DNA from: Nocardioides albertanoniae
Lineage (GTDB): Bacteria > Actinomycetota > Actinomycetes > Propionibacteriales > Nocardioidaceae
Length of the DNA: 64,000 bases
Direction: 5' to 3'
Assembly (NCBI RefSeq): GCF_006716315.1
Contig: NZ_VFOV01000001.1
Coordinates: 1,098,501-1,162,500, forward strand
The translations under genes and the position numbers were made by a program. The notes under the pieces are model-generated. The model saw only the letters and a list, made by a program, of their open reading frames with translations. It had not been told where the DNA came from and did no database searches. Position 1 is the first letter of the stretch, and each line of letters begins with the position of its first letter. This document shows positions 50,188-57,462 of the stretch, one piece after another.

Positions 50188-50553
50188 ATGACCACCCTCA
50201 ACTTCGACGGCCGGCGGCTGACGGTCACCTTTCCCAGCTGGGAGCTGCTGATGGCAGGCCGCTCGAGCCACACCGTCGACATCGACGGGATCGACTACGT
50301 CGAGGCCCTGCCCGGGTGGAGCTCGGAGATCCTGGGCATCCGCTCGGGCCTGGTCGTCTCCGGCTATCGCAAGCTCGGCACCTTCCGGCACCCGGACGGC
50401 ACCCGCCGACTGGTCTCGATGTCGCGCGGGCTGCCGCTGCTGCGGGTGCGGATGCGCGACCGGGATGCCGGTGCCGGGTTCGACGAGCTGCTCATCAGCG
50501 ACCGCGACGCTGCCGAGATCGCCGCCGACCTCGGCGCTCAGGCATGGGCATGA
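50188..50553 (+). CDS. Conserved hypothetical, PH-like small protein
   Basis: 121 residues, mostly beta strands (LNFDGRRLTVTFPSWELLMAGR, VDIDGIDYVEAL, LVVSGYRKLGTFRHPDGTRRLVSM, LPLLRVRMRDRDAGAGFDELLISD), consistent with a PH-like barrel. It is first in an operon with an ABC ATPase and permease and overlaps the ATPase start by four bases. The function is unknown; similar small proteins accompany multidrug-type exporters. Confidence 0.72.
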   Translation: MTTLNFDGRRLTVTFPSWELLMAGRSSHTVDIDGIDYVEALPGWSSEILGIRSGLVVSGYRKLGTFRHPDGTRRLVSMSRGLPLLRVRMRDRDAGAGFDELLISDRDAAEIAADLGAQAWA

Positions 50554-51308
50554 GCGCCTCGGCGAGCGCGACGGCCTCGGACGTCGAACGGCTGCAGGGT
50601 CCGCTGCTGCGGGCCCAGGGCCTGGTCAAGGGCTTCGGCGCGGTGCCGGCGCTGAACCGGATCGACCTGGAGGCGCGTCCGGGGAGGGTGACCGGGTTCA
50701 TCGGGCCCAACGGTGCGGGCAAGAGCACCACCCTGCGCATCCTCACCGGGCTGATCCGTGCCGACGGCGGCACCGCGACCATCGACGGGATGCCGTACGC
50801 CGCGCTGGAGTGCCCACCGCGGGTGCTGGGTGTCGTCGGTGACCTGGCCGGCGCCCATCCGGGGATGACGGCCAGGGGACACCTGCAGACGCAGGCGGCC
50901 ATGATCCGCGCCTCGGACGACCGCGTCGAGCAGGTGCTCGACGAGACCGGCCTGCGCTCGGCGGCACGTCGCCGCGTACGCGGATTCTCGACCGGGATGC
51001 GGCAGCGGCTGGCGCTGGCCACGGCCCTGCTGGGCGAGCCCGCCGGGCTGATCCTCGACGAGCCGACCAACGGGCTCGACCCCTCCGGCACGATCTGGCT
51101 CCGCCGGAGGCTGCGCGCCTTCGCCGACGCCGGTGGCACGGTGCTGGTCGCCAGCCATGTGCTCACCGATCTGCAGCAGATGATCGATGACGTGGTGATC
51201 ATCGAGGGCGGTCGTTCGCTGTGGTCGGGGTCGCTGAGCGACTTCACCGACAACCACGCCTCCCTGGAGGAGGCCTATCTGAGCATGATCGAGAAGGAGA
51301 TGGCATGA
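50550..51308 (+). CDS. ABC transporter ATP-binding protein
   Basis: Exporter-type ATPase of 252 residues. Walker A is GPNGAGKSTT, the signature is FSTGMRQRLALA, Walker B is GLILDEPTNGLDP, and the switch His is in VLVASHVL. The ATG at 50550 overlaps the preceding stop (ATGA); ATG 50544 is an alternative. It powers the permease encoded next. Substrate class is unknown; this ATPase type is typical of bacitracin/multidrug-like ABC-2 exporters. Confidence 0.93.
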   Translation: MSASASATASDVERLQGPLLRAQGLVKGFGAVPALNRIDLEARPGRVTGFIGPNGAGKSTTLRILTGLIRADGGTATIDGMPYAALECPPRVLGVVGDLAGAHPGMTARGHLQTQAAMIRASDDRVEQVLDETGLRSAARRRVRGFSTGMRQRLALATALLGEPAGLILDEPTNGLDPSGTIWLRRRLRAFADAGGTVLVASHVLTDLQQMIDDVVIIEGGRSLWSGSLSDFTDNHASLEEAYLSMIEKEMA

Positions 51309-52111
51309 GGCAGCTCACTGGTGCGATCCGGGGCGAGCTCGTGCGCCTGACACGCACGCGACTGATCTGGTGGACGCTGATCGCGGCGGCGCTGTGCGGA
51401 GGCGGCCTCGTCGGGCTCGTCAGCCTGACCGGCCCCGAGAACGCCACCCCGCCGATGCCCGGTCTCGACACGGTCGAAGGTGTCTCGGGCGTGCTGAGCC
51501 TGCTCAGTGTCACCCTGTTCGTGCCGGCGCTGATCGGCACGGCCGCGATCAGCGGCGAGTATCGGCACCGCACCGTCGCGACCACCTTCCTTGCGATCCC
51601 GCGGCGCGGGCAGGTGCTGATCGCCAAGCTGGTCGCCTACAGCGCCCTCGGTCTGGGCTACGGCCTCGCCTTTGCCCTGACCGCGGTCGCCGGCCTCTAC
51701 GCGGGCTCGGCGTTGCACGGAGGTGGCCTGGGGCTCGGCGTCGCCGACGTGGTGGGCACCGTGTCGCGATACGGGGCCGCTGCTGCCATCTACATGCTGC
51801 TGGGTGTCGGCATCGGCGCGATCGCGCGCAACCAGTTCCTCGCGATCGGCCTCACCCTGGGCTACTTCTATCTCGTGGAGAACCTGATCATGATCGTGCC
51901 GGGCGTGAACATGGCCTATCCCTTCCTGCCCGGCGGAGCCGCCTCCGCCCTCACCGGCTCCACCGCGTTGCTGGAGATGATCGCCGCCGAGACGGGGCAG
52001 AGCGGCCCCGCGATCCAGGCGCCGCTGATCGGAGCACTGGTTCTCCTCGGCTACGCGCTGATGTCCTCGGCCCTGGCCGCCGCCGTCTCCCTGCGCCGCG
52101 ACGTCACCTGA
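51305..52111 (+). CDS. ABC-2 type transporter permease
   Basis: Integral membrane subunit of 268 residues with six helices. It starts MRQLTGAIRGELVRLTRTR with a basic cytoplasmic leader, then a helix (LIWWTLIAAALCGGGLVGLV). Four-base overlap with the ATPase gene (ATGA). The segment GEYRHRTVATTFLAIPRRGQVLIAKL is the coupling-type element typical of ABC-2 permeases. It probably forms a homodimeric exporter with two ATPase subunits. Confidence 0.9.
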   Translation: MRQLTGAIRGELVRLTRTRLIWWTLIAAALCGGGLVGLVSLTGPENATPPMPGLDTVEGVSGVLSLLSVTLFVPALIGTAAISGEYRHRTVATTFLAIPRRGQVLIAKLVAYSALGLGYGLAFALTAVAGLYAGSALHGGGLGLGVADVVGTVSRYGAAAAIYMLLGVGIGAIARNQFLAIGLTLGYFYLVENLIMIVPGVNMAYPFLPGGAASALTGSTALLEMIAAETGQSGPAIQAPLIGALVLLGYALMSSALAAAVSLRRDVT

Positions 52112-52172
52112 TGTCAGTGCGGTAGCCACGGCCTCTGCCGTCTACAGTTGTGCCGTGCGTTTCGGCGTACGT

Positions 52173-52251
52173 TCCCCAGTTGGTCTGCCGGCAGGGCCCG
52201 CCTGACTTTGAATCAGGATCAGCGACGTAGGTTCGACTCCTACCTGGGGAG
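52173..52251 (+). tRNA. tRNA-Gln(TTG)-like gene with atypical variable region
   Basis: Acceptor strands TCCCCAG (52173-52179) and CTGGGGA (52244-52250) pair fully. The anticodon stem CCTGA/TCAGG closes the loop CTTTGAA with T33 and anticodon TTG; the T stem GTAGG/CCTAC closes TTCGACT. The discriminator is G and no CCA is encoded. The D arm (GGTC/GGCC) is weak, and nine bases lie between the anticodon and T stems instead of four or five, so it may be a variant or degenerating tRNA. Its 3' half is repeated at 56172-56214. Confidence 0.6.
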
Positions 52252-52257
52252 CAGAGA
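52215..52257 (+). repeat. 43-bp direct repeat, left copy (in tRNA 3' half)
   Basis: Identical to 56172-56214. It includes the T arm and 3' acceptor strand of the tRNA plus six downstream bases. Such repeats arise when an island integrates into a tRNA 3' end. Confidence 0.85.
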
Positions 52258-52314
52258 GCACCGAAGAGACCGGCGCCGGATGTGAGCCGTGGGGCAGGGA
52301 AGCTGGTCGCGGTG

Positions 52315-52665
52315 CTAGGGGCGAGATGCCAAGGTGTCGGCGAGAGCGTCGAGCATGCCGGGAACGATGGAGAAGTACGCCCATCGGCCGCGCTGCTCGC
52401 GGGTGACCAGTCCGGCCTCGACCAGCAGCTTCATGTGGTGGGACACGGTTGGTTGTGACAGACCGATCGGCTCGGTGAGGTCGCAGATGCACGCCTCCTG
52501 GTCCTCGCCGGCCGCGATGATCGAGAGCAGCTTGACCCGGTTCGGGTCGCCGAGCGCCTTGAACATCCGCGCCAGTGCCTCGGCCTGGTTGTCATCGAGG
52601 ATGCCCGCGGTCACGGGTGAGCAGCACGCGACGGCGGCGGACGGAAGCGCGGGAAGGGTGGTCAT
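52315..52665 (-). CDS. arsR: ArsR arsenite-responsive repressor
   Basis: 116 residues. Winged helix with recognition segment IGLSQPTVSHHMKLLVEAGLV. Candidate As(III) ligands are C14-C15 (VACCSPV) near the N-terminus together with C59/C61 (EACICDL), the arrangement known for Corynebacterium glutamicum ArsR. It is divergent from the FAD oxidoreductase gene, with a 13-bp-armed dyad between them. Confidence 0.92.
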   Translation of the reverse strand: MTTLPALPSAAVACCSPVTAGILDDNQAEALARMFKALGDPNRVKLLSIIAAGEDQEACICDLTEPIGLSQPTVSHHMKLLVEAGLVTREQRGRWAYFSIVPGMLDALADTLASRP

Positions 52666-52691
52666 GACGGCTATTGTACCGAATTATATTG

Positions 52692-52738
52692 ACGAACGTC
52701 GATACGTCATCTAGGGTCGCCAACATATCGACGTTCGT
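52692..52738. promoter_or_regulatory. ars divergent operator
   Basis: ACGAACGTCGATA (52692-52704) and TATCGACGTTCGT (52726-52738) are perfect inverted repeats 21 bp apart in the gap between arsR and the oxidoreductase gene. Each arm contains a smaller GACG/CGTC-type dyad. Two ArsR dimers could bind. Confidence 0.7.
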
Positions 52739-52754
52739 GAATCTGAGGAGCATC

Positions 52755-54080
52755 ATGACCGACCTTCCTGTTGCTGTCATCGGCGCTGGGCCCCAGGGGC
52801 TCGCGGCCGCGGCCCATCTCTTGGAGCGTGGGCTCACCCCGCTTGTGTTCGAGCAGGGGAGCGAGCCTGCTGCGGCGGTTGCCGAGTGGGGCCACGTGCG
52901 TCTCTTCTCGGCTTGGCCCGAGCTGGTCGACAAGGCAGCCGTCCGGCGTTTGGAGCCCGCCGGCTGGTCTGCGCCGGAGAAGGGCTATCCCACCGGCGCT
53001 CAGTGGCGCGAGCGCTACCTCGCCCCGCTGGCCGACGCTCTTGTCGACCACATCCACTACGGCTCTGTGGTTACCGGCGTCTCGCGCAAGGGCCGTGACC
53101 GGCTGGTCGACGCGGACCGCGCCGAGCAGCCGTTCGTCCTCCATGTGACCAGCGCCGATGGTGCCGAGGAACGCGTCCAGGTGCGCGCCGTCATCGACGC
53201 GTCCGGCACCTGGCGCCGGCCCAACCCTGCCGGGGCCGATGGCCTCCCCGCTCTCGGCGAGCGCGCCGCCCATGCCGCGGGCGCGCTCGGCTATGCCGTC
53301 CCGGACCGTGCCCACCCCGAGGCGTACGCCGCCCGGCACACGGTCGTGATCGGAGCCGGTGACTCGGCCTTCAACGCCGTCAACGAGCTCACCGCGATTG
53401 CCAAGGACCACCCGGGAACCAGGATCACCTGGGCGATCCGCCGGGCGGTCTCGACCAACACCTTCGGTGGTGGTGACGCCGACGAGCTCCCGGAGCGGGG
53501 CGCTCTCGGCGTACGCGCGAAGAAGGCCGTCCAGGACGGCACGGTCGAGCTGGTGACCGGGTTCCGCACGGAGCGGGTCGACGGCGCGAGCGTGATCTCC
53601 GAGGACGGCCGCGTCGTCGAGGCCGACCAGGTCGTTGTCCTGACCGGCTACCGCCCGGATCTCGGCTTCCTGAGCGAGATGCGGCTCGACCTGGACCCGA
53701 CGCTCGAGGCGCCGCGCAACATCGCGGTCCAGATCGACCCCAACCTCCACTCCTGCGGCTCGGTCAGCGCGACCGGCGCCAAGGACCTCGCCCAGCCCGA
53801 GCCCGACCTCTACCTGGTCGGGATGAAGTCCTACGGACGGGCGCCGACGTTCCTGGCGATGACCGGCTACGAGCAGGTACGCAGCGTGGTTGCCGAGCTC
53901 GCCGGTGACCACGACGCCGCCGCCCGGGTCGAGCTAGAGCTCCCCGACACCGGAGTGTGTGGCGGCGCCGGAGTGTTCGACGACCCGGACAGTGCACAGG
54001 GTGGCGGTGGCTGCTGCGGCCCGTCGGCCCCGAGCGGGGAACTGTTCACGATCAGCCGGGCGCCGATCACTCTCTCGTGA
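52755..54080 (+). CDS. FAD-dependent oxidoreductase, ArsO/trimethylamine-monooxygenase-like
   Basis: Flavoprotein of 441 residues. The FAD-binding GxGxxG is VIGAGPQGLAAAAHLLERG near residues 8-26; the NADPH-binding motif is VVIGAGDSAFNAVNEL. The ATG at 52755 has GAGGAG upstream. A C-terminal region has a Cys-rich tail (GVCGGAGVF and GGCCGPSAP) unusual for the family and suited to arsenite binding. Arsenic monooxygenase homologues (ArsO) lie in ars operons, but their reaction is not established. Convergent with arsC, overlapping it by 14 bases. Confidence 0.85.
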   Translation: MTDLPVAVIGAGPQGLAAAAHLLERGLTPLVFEQGSEPAAAVAEWGHVRLFSAWPELVDKAAVRRLEPAGWSAPEKGYPTGAQWRERYLAPLADALVDHIHYGSVVTGVSRKGRDRLVDADRAEQPFVLHVTSADGAEERVQVRAVIDASGTWRRPNPAGADGLPALGERAAHAAGALGYAVPDRAHPEAYAARHTVVIGAGDSAFNAVNELTAIAKDHPGTRITWAIRRAVSTNTFGGGDADELPERGALGVRAKKAVQDGTVELVTGFRTERVDGASVISEDGRVVEADQVVVLTGYRPDLGFLSEMRLDLDPTLEAPRNIAVQIDPNLHSCGSVSATGAKDLAQPEPDLYLVGMKSYGRAPTFLAMTGYEQVRSVVAELAGDHDAAARVELELPDTGVCGGAGVFDDPDSAQGGGGCCGPSAPSGELFTISRAPITLS

Positions 54081-54558
54081 CCGAGCGATCCGGTGTAACG
54101 CCGAGATCGAGCAGCAGGGCGAGCACCCGCTGCTCGATCTCGTCGCGGATGCCGCGCACGTGCTCGATGCCGCCGCCCTTCGGGTCCGTGACCTTCCAGT
54201 CCTCGTAGCGCTTGCCGGGGTAGAACGGGCAGGCGTCACCGCACCCCATCGTGATGACGGCATCGGCGCTGCGAACGACCTCATCGGTCCACGGCTTGGG
54301 GAACTCTCCAGAGATATCGATCCCGAGCTCGGCCATGGCCTCGACCGCAACCGGGTTGATCCCTGCGGCTGGTGCTGAACCACCGGACCAGCCGATCGCC
54401 TGGCCGCCGGCGTAGTGCTGGAAGAAGCCGAGCGCCATCTGGGAGCGGCCGGCGTTCTCGACGCACAGGAACAGCACGCCCGGCTTGCCGTCCTCGGCGA
54501 GGTGCGCGGTGGCGCTCTCCAGGGCCAGCTTCTGGTCGGGGGTGAGGCTGTCGTCCAT
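54067..54558 (-). CDS. arsC: Arsenate reductase ArsC (LMW-PTP fold)
   Basis: 163 residues, cytosolic. The active-site loop is FLCVENAGRSQMA, the Cx5R signature (C32, R38), with VENAGRSQ as in corynebacterial arsenate reductases that use mycothiol/mycoredoxin. An additional conserved segment AVITMGCGDACPFYPGK carries two further Cys. It starts at MDDSLTPDQK at 54558; the upstream 32 codons are not family-like. It reduces arsenate to arsenite for export through the aquaglyceroporin. Confidence 0.93.
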   Translation of the reverse strand: MDDSLTPDQKLALESATAHLAEDGKPGVLFLCVENAGRSQMALGFFQHYAGGQAIGWSGGSAPAAGINPVAVEAMAELGIDISGEFPKPWTDEVVRSADAVITMGCGDACPFYPGKRYEDWKVTDPKGGGIEHVRGIRDEIEQRVLALLLDLGVTPDRSVTRE

Positions 54559-54592
54559 GGGGTGAACTCGTTCCGTGTGGGGGTGTTGTGTG

Positions 54593-55261
54593 TCAGGAGA
54601 AGCGGGAAGCAAGCGTCTTGACGCGGTGCTCGAGCTCGACGTACACAGCGTCAAAAGCCTCAGGCCCCTTGGTCACCGGGTCCGGGATCGACCAGTGCAG
54701 CTCACCAGGCCCCTTCGGCGTTTCGTGAGCACGGTCACACACCGTGACGACCAGATCCTCGGGATCCAGCACGTCATCGACATGGCGGGGCTCGACGATG
54801 GGGACGTCCAGATCGTGACGAGCGGCGGCATCGAGCGTTCCAGGGTTGATCTGCGCAGCAGGATGAGTGCCGGCGGACGCGGCCGGGACCGAGCTGACCT
54901 GACGCCACAGTGCCGCAGCCAGATGAGAACGTGCCGAGTTGCCCGTGCACACGAACAGGACACGCCTGGGCACCACCATGGGGGAGGCGGTGCCCAGGCT
55001 CTCGAGCGTGTCCTGCTCGAGGTGCAGGTACGTGCGTCTCCCGTCGCCCTCGGAATGGTGACGGGACACGACGCCTGCGTTCACCAGCGCCTGGACGTGG
55101 TGAGCAAACAAGTTCGACGGGACATTCAGCATCGCGCCGAGCTCTGTGGGGGAGGCATCAGTTATCTGGAGGCTGTCAACGATGCGGAGCCGCACCGGAT
55201 CGCCGAGCGACGCATGCACGTTGGCTCGTCGCTGCAACTCTGACTTTATCTCAGCATCCAT
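54593..55261 (-). CDS. ArsR-ArsC fusion regulator/phosphatase
   Basis: 222 residues in two domains. Residues 1-90 are a winged helix (LGDPVRLRIVDSLQI, then LNVPSNLFAHHVQALVNAGVV). Residues about 97-222 are an LMW-PTP domain with VLFVCTGNSARSHLAAAL (C105, R111). The enzyme domain keeps the Cx5R loop, but it may act as arsenate reductase or as a sensor tied to DNA binding. It is divergent from the aquaglyceroporin gene and has overlapping short dyads (TCAATATTGA at 55265-55274; TTGACTGATCAA) just upstream. Confidence 0.88.
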   Translation of the reverse strand: MDAEIKSELQRRANVHASLGDPVRLRIVDSLQITDASPTELGAMLNVPSNLFAHHVQALVNAGVVSRHHSEGDGRRTYLHLEQDTLESLGTASPMVVPRRVLFVCTGNSARSHLAAALWRQVSSVPAASAGTHPAAQINPGTLDAAARHDLDVPIVEPRHVDDVLDPEDLVVTVCDRAHETPKGPGELHWSIPDPVTKGPEAFDAVYVELEHRVKTLASRFS

Positions 55262-55264
55262 TGA

Positions 55265-55283
55265 CTCAATATTGACTGATCAA
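55265..55283. promoter_or_regulatory. Candidate operator for the fusion regulator and aquaglyceroporin
   Basis: TCAATATTGA (55265-55274) is a perfect palindrome that overlaps TTGACTGATCAA (55272-55283), a second dyad, in the 38-bp gap between the divergent genes. AT-rich relative to surroundings. Confidence 0.5.
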
Positions 55284-55299
55284 TCTTGGGTCGTCAAGA

Positions 55300-56022
55300 A
55301 TGCGACCCGTGAACTTGTCCCTCCCGCGCCGCCTGCTCGCCGAGCTCCTCGGCACGGCCCTCCTTGTCACCGTGGTCGTCGGATCCGGCATCGCCGCACA
55401 ACAGCTCTCGCCCGCCGACACCGGCCTGCAGCTCCTGGAGAACTCGCTGGCGACCGTCTTCGGGTTGGCCGCTCTGATCCTGATGCTCGGCCCGGTCTCA
55501 GGCGCGCACTTCAACCCGGTGGTCTCGCTCGCCGATTGGTTCCTCGGCCGCCGCGCGGGCAAAGGGCTCTCGTTACCCGAGGTCGGCGCCTACTCGATCG
55601 CGCAGATTCTTGGAGCGATCGGCGGTGCGGCGCTGGCCAACGTGATGTTCGAGGTCGAGCAGGCGATCTCGACCAAGGACCGCGCCACCGGCGGTCACTT
55701 CGTGGCCGAGATCGTGGCCACGGCCGGCCTGGTCGCTCTGATCTTCGCGCTCGTACGCAGCGACCGCGGCGCGCTGGCCGCCCCTGCCGTGGGCGGCTAC
55801 ATCGGTGCTGCCTACTGGTTCACCAGCTCCACCTCGTTCGCCAATCCGGCGGTCACGATCGGCCGAGTCTTCTCTGACACCTTCGCTGGCATCGCGCCCG
55901 GTTCAGTGGCGCCGTTCGTCCTTGCTCAGGTCGTGGGACTCGTCGTCGGTGTACTGCTGATCCTGGCTCTCTACCCCGACGCCGGCGACCGTGCTGATGA
56001 CGTCGTGATCCCGCACTCGTAG
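55300..56022 (+). CDS. MIP-family aquaglyceroporin (AqpS-like)
   Basis: Channel of 240 residues with six helices. Two NPA-type motifs are present as HFNPVVSL and FANPAVTI; the first has Val instead of Ala, as in ars-linked aquaglyceroporins. It replaces ArsB as the arsenite exit pathway: arsenite made by ArsC leaves down its gradient. The start ATG 55300 follows the regulator's promoter by 38 bases. It is last in the islet. Confidence 0.92.
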   Translation: MRPVNLSLPRRLLAELLGTALLVTVVVGSGIAAQQLSPADTGLQLLENSLATVFGLAALILMLGPVSGAHFNPVVSLADWFLGRRAGKGLSLPEVGAYSIAQILGAIGGAALANVMFEVEQAISTKDRATGGHFVAEIVATAGLVALIFALVRSDRGALAAPAVGGYIGAAYWFTSSTSFANPAVTIGRVFSDTFAGIAPGSVAPFVLAQVVGLVVGVLLILALYPDAGDRADDVVIPHS

Positions 56023-56171
56023 GGACGCATCAATGGTCCGGAAGGGGGATTGCGCGTCGCTCTCTTGGCCCGGTTGATGGCACACGGACGACACACCAAC
56101 CCATGCGATTTCCGCGTCACTCAGTGACACACGTTCACGCTCAGGTGTAGGTGGGAACGTGCCTTTGAGCG

Positions 56172-56214
56172 AGGATCAGCGACGTAGGTTCGACTCCTAC
56201 CTGGGGAGCAGAGA
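56172..56214 (+). repeat. 43-bp direct repeat, right copy (orphan tRNA 3' half)
   Basis: Identical to 52215-52257 and not preceded by a tRNA 5' half, so it is not a gene. It marks the right boundary of the arsenic islet. Confidence 0.82.
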
Positions 56215-56227
56215 CGGTCAGATGACC

Positions 56228-56764
56228 TCAGCTCGGCGGCGGCTCTTCATGGCGGCGTACGAACCACGGGGCCAGGCCGACGAGCAGCAGCGAAGCTGCC
56301 CACAGATAGAAGCCGATCCCCAGGCCGCTGATCTCGCCGCGGTTGTTGCCGCTCTCGTCGAGTGGAACGTCCATCCCGATCAGCGTCGCCGCGGCTGTGA
56401 TGGCGGCCAGGCCGACGACCAGCGGCAGCACCCGCAGCACCCATGACCTGTGCGGTAGGAGCACGCCGACCAGGGCGACCAGTGCTGTCAGGAGCTGTCC
56501 TGCCCAGGCGGTCAGCGCCCACGCGCCGTACAGGGCGCCGAAAGCAGCACACATCAACCCGGGGATCGCGTCACCGTCGGTGACCGGATAGGCCGGGAGG
56601 AACAGGGCGACCAACCATGCGACGGCTGCCACCAGGGCCACGATCAACGCACGCCGGCGGTCGACGCGCGGCTCCCGCGCCGTGCTGGACCGGCGAGGGT
56701 CCTTCCCAGAGCGTTCGGGATCGGGGGAGTGGCCCGGCGGCATGTCGCTCATGTCGCCCATCAT
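56228..56764 (-). CDS. Conserved actinobacterial membrane protein
   Basis: 178 residues with a hydrophilic, Arg-rich N-terminus (MMGDMSDMPPGHS ... RRALIV) and four hydrophobic helices. A short loop with Asp/Glu residues (DVPLDESGNNRGEIS) precedes the last helix. The function is unknown. It lies 14 bp beyond the islet boundary. Confidence 0.72.
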   Translation of the reverse strand: MMGDMSDMPPGHSPDPERSGKDPRRSSTAREPRVDRRRALIVALVAAVAWLVALFLPAYPVTDGDAIPGLMCAAFGALYGAWALTAWAGQLLTALVALVGVLLPHRSWVLRVLPLVVGLAAITAAATLIGMDVPLDESGNNRGEISGLGIGFYLWAASLLLVGLAPWFVRRHEEPPPS

Positions 56765-57030
56765 GCAGCAGATACGGCGATGACCTGCCTTGTGTGTGCC
56801 TCAGCGGGCGGAGTCGTGACGTCCGTCCGGACACCCCGCCGACAACACTGTTGGCTGCACGTTGTTCACTTTCGTGTAAGGTCACCGGGCTTCCTGTGTG
56901 CGTCCGCGTGTCGCGCTGGTGATTCCGAGGATGCCTGGGGAGACATGGATACTGGCCTGTGACAGGGCCGTGGGGGAGCAGGGTGTAAAGTCGCCCAAAC
57001 TAATCGACAAACACTTGGAGGAACGTGGGC
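56765..57030. other. Upstream region of the cytidylyltransferase gene
   Basis: 266 bp of non-coding sequence between divergent genes. The end contains GGAGG (57017-57021) nine bases before ATG 57031. No operator or RNA structure is clearly seen. Confidence 0.3.
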
Positions 57031-57462
57031 ATGGGACCGATCATCGGTTACGTACCTGGCGTGTTCGATCTCTTCCACGTCGGCCACCTCAACATGCTTC
57101 GCCAGGCGCGGGAGCGCTGCGACACGTTGATCGCGGGCGTGGTCTCCGACGAGGTCTGCGAGGCGTCCAAGGGGATCATTCCGACGGTGCCCCTCGTCGA
57201 GAGGCTGGAGATCGTGGAGGCGATCGGGATCGTGGACGCGGTCTATGCCGAGCGCACCACCGACAAGGTCGACTCCTGGCGCGAGGTCGGGTTCACCCAC
57301 CTCTTCAAGGGCGATGACTGGAAGGGCACCGAGAAGGGCGACGCGCTCGAGAAGAAGATGGCGTCGGTCGGTGTCGAGCTCATCTACTTCCCCTACACCC
57401 TCCAGACCAGCAGCACCGCTCTGCGGAAGGCCATCTCGCGAGAGGGTGCCCAGGTCTCGTGA
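57031..57462 (+). CDS. Glycerol-phosphate-type cytidylyltransferase (TagD-like)
   Basis: Cytidylyltransferase of 143 residues with the catalytic HxGH motif in FHVGHLNMLRQA, and the downstream TSSTALRKA (RTxGIST-like) segment. ATG 57031 is preferred over GTG 57025 because of ribosome-site spacing. It makes a CDP-activated alcohol (CDP-glycerol or a relative) for cell-envelope polymer decoration. Its stop overlaps the start of the LicD fusion gene (GTGA), so the two work together. Confidence 0.88.
   Translation: MGPIIGYVPGVFDLFHVGHLNMLRQARERCDTLIAGVVSDEVCEASKGIIPTVPLVERLEIVEAIGIVDAVYAERTTDKVDSWREVGFTHLFKGDDWKGTEKGDALEKKMASVGVELIYFPYTLQTSSTALRKAISREGAQVS

Larger units (their letters stand above)
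52215..56214. mobile_element. 4-kb arsenic resistance islet bounded by tRNA 3'-end repeats
   Basis: Five arsenic genes lie between two 43-bp direct repeats. There is no integrase, transposase or relaxase inside, so the islet is a non-autonomous insertion or the residue of a larger island. The intact tRNA-like gene is at the left end and the orphan 3' half at the right end. Confidence 0.7.

Noticed and set aside
56172..56214. Second tRNA gene
   Set aside because: Only the T arm and 3' acceptor strand are present; no 5' half precedes it.
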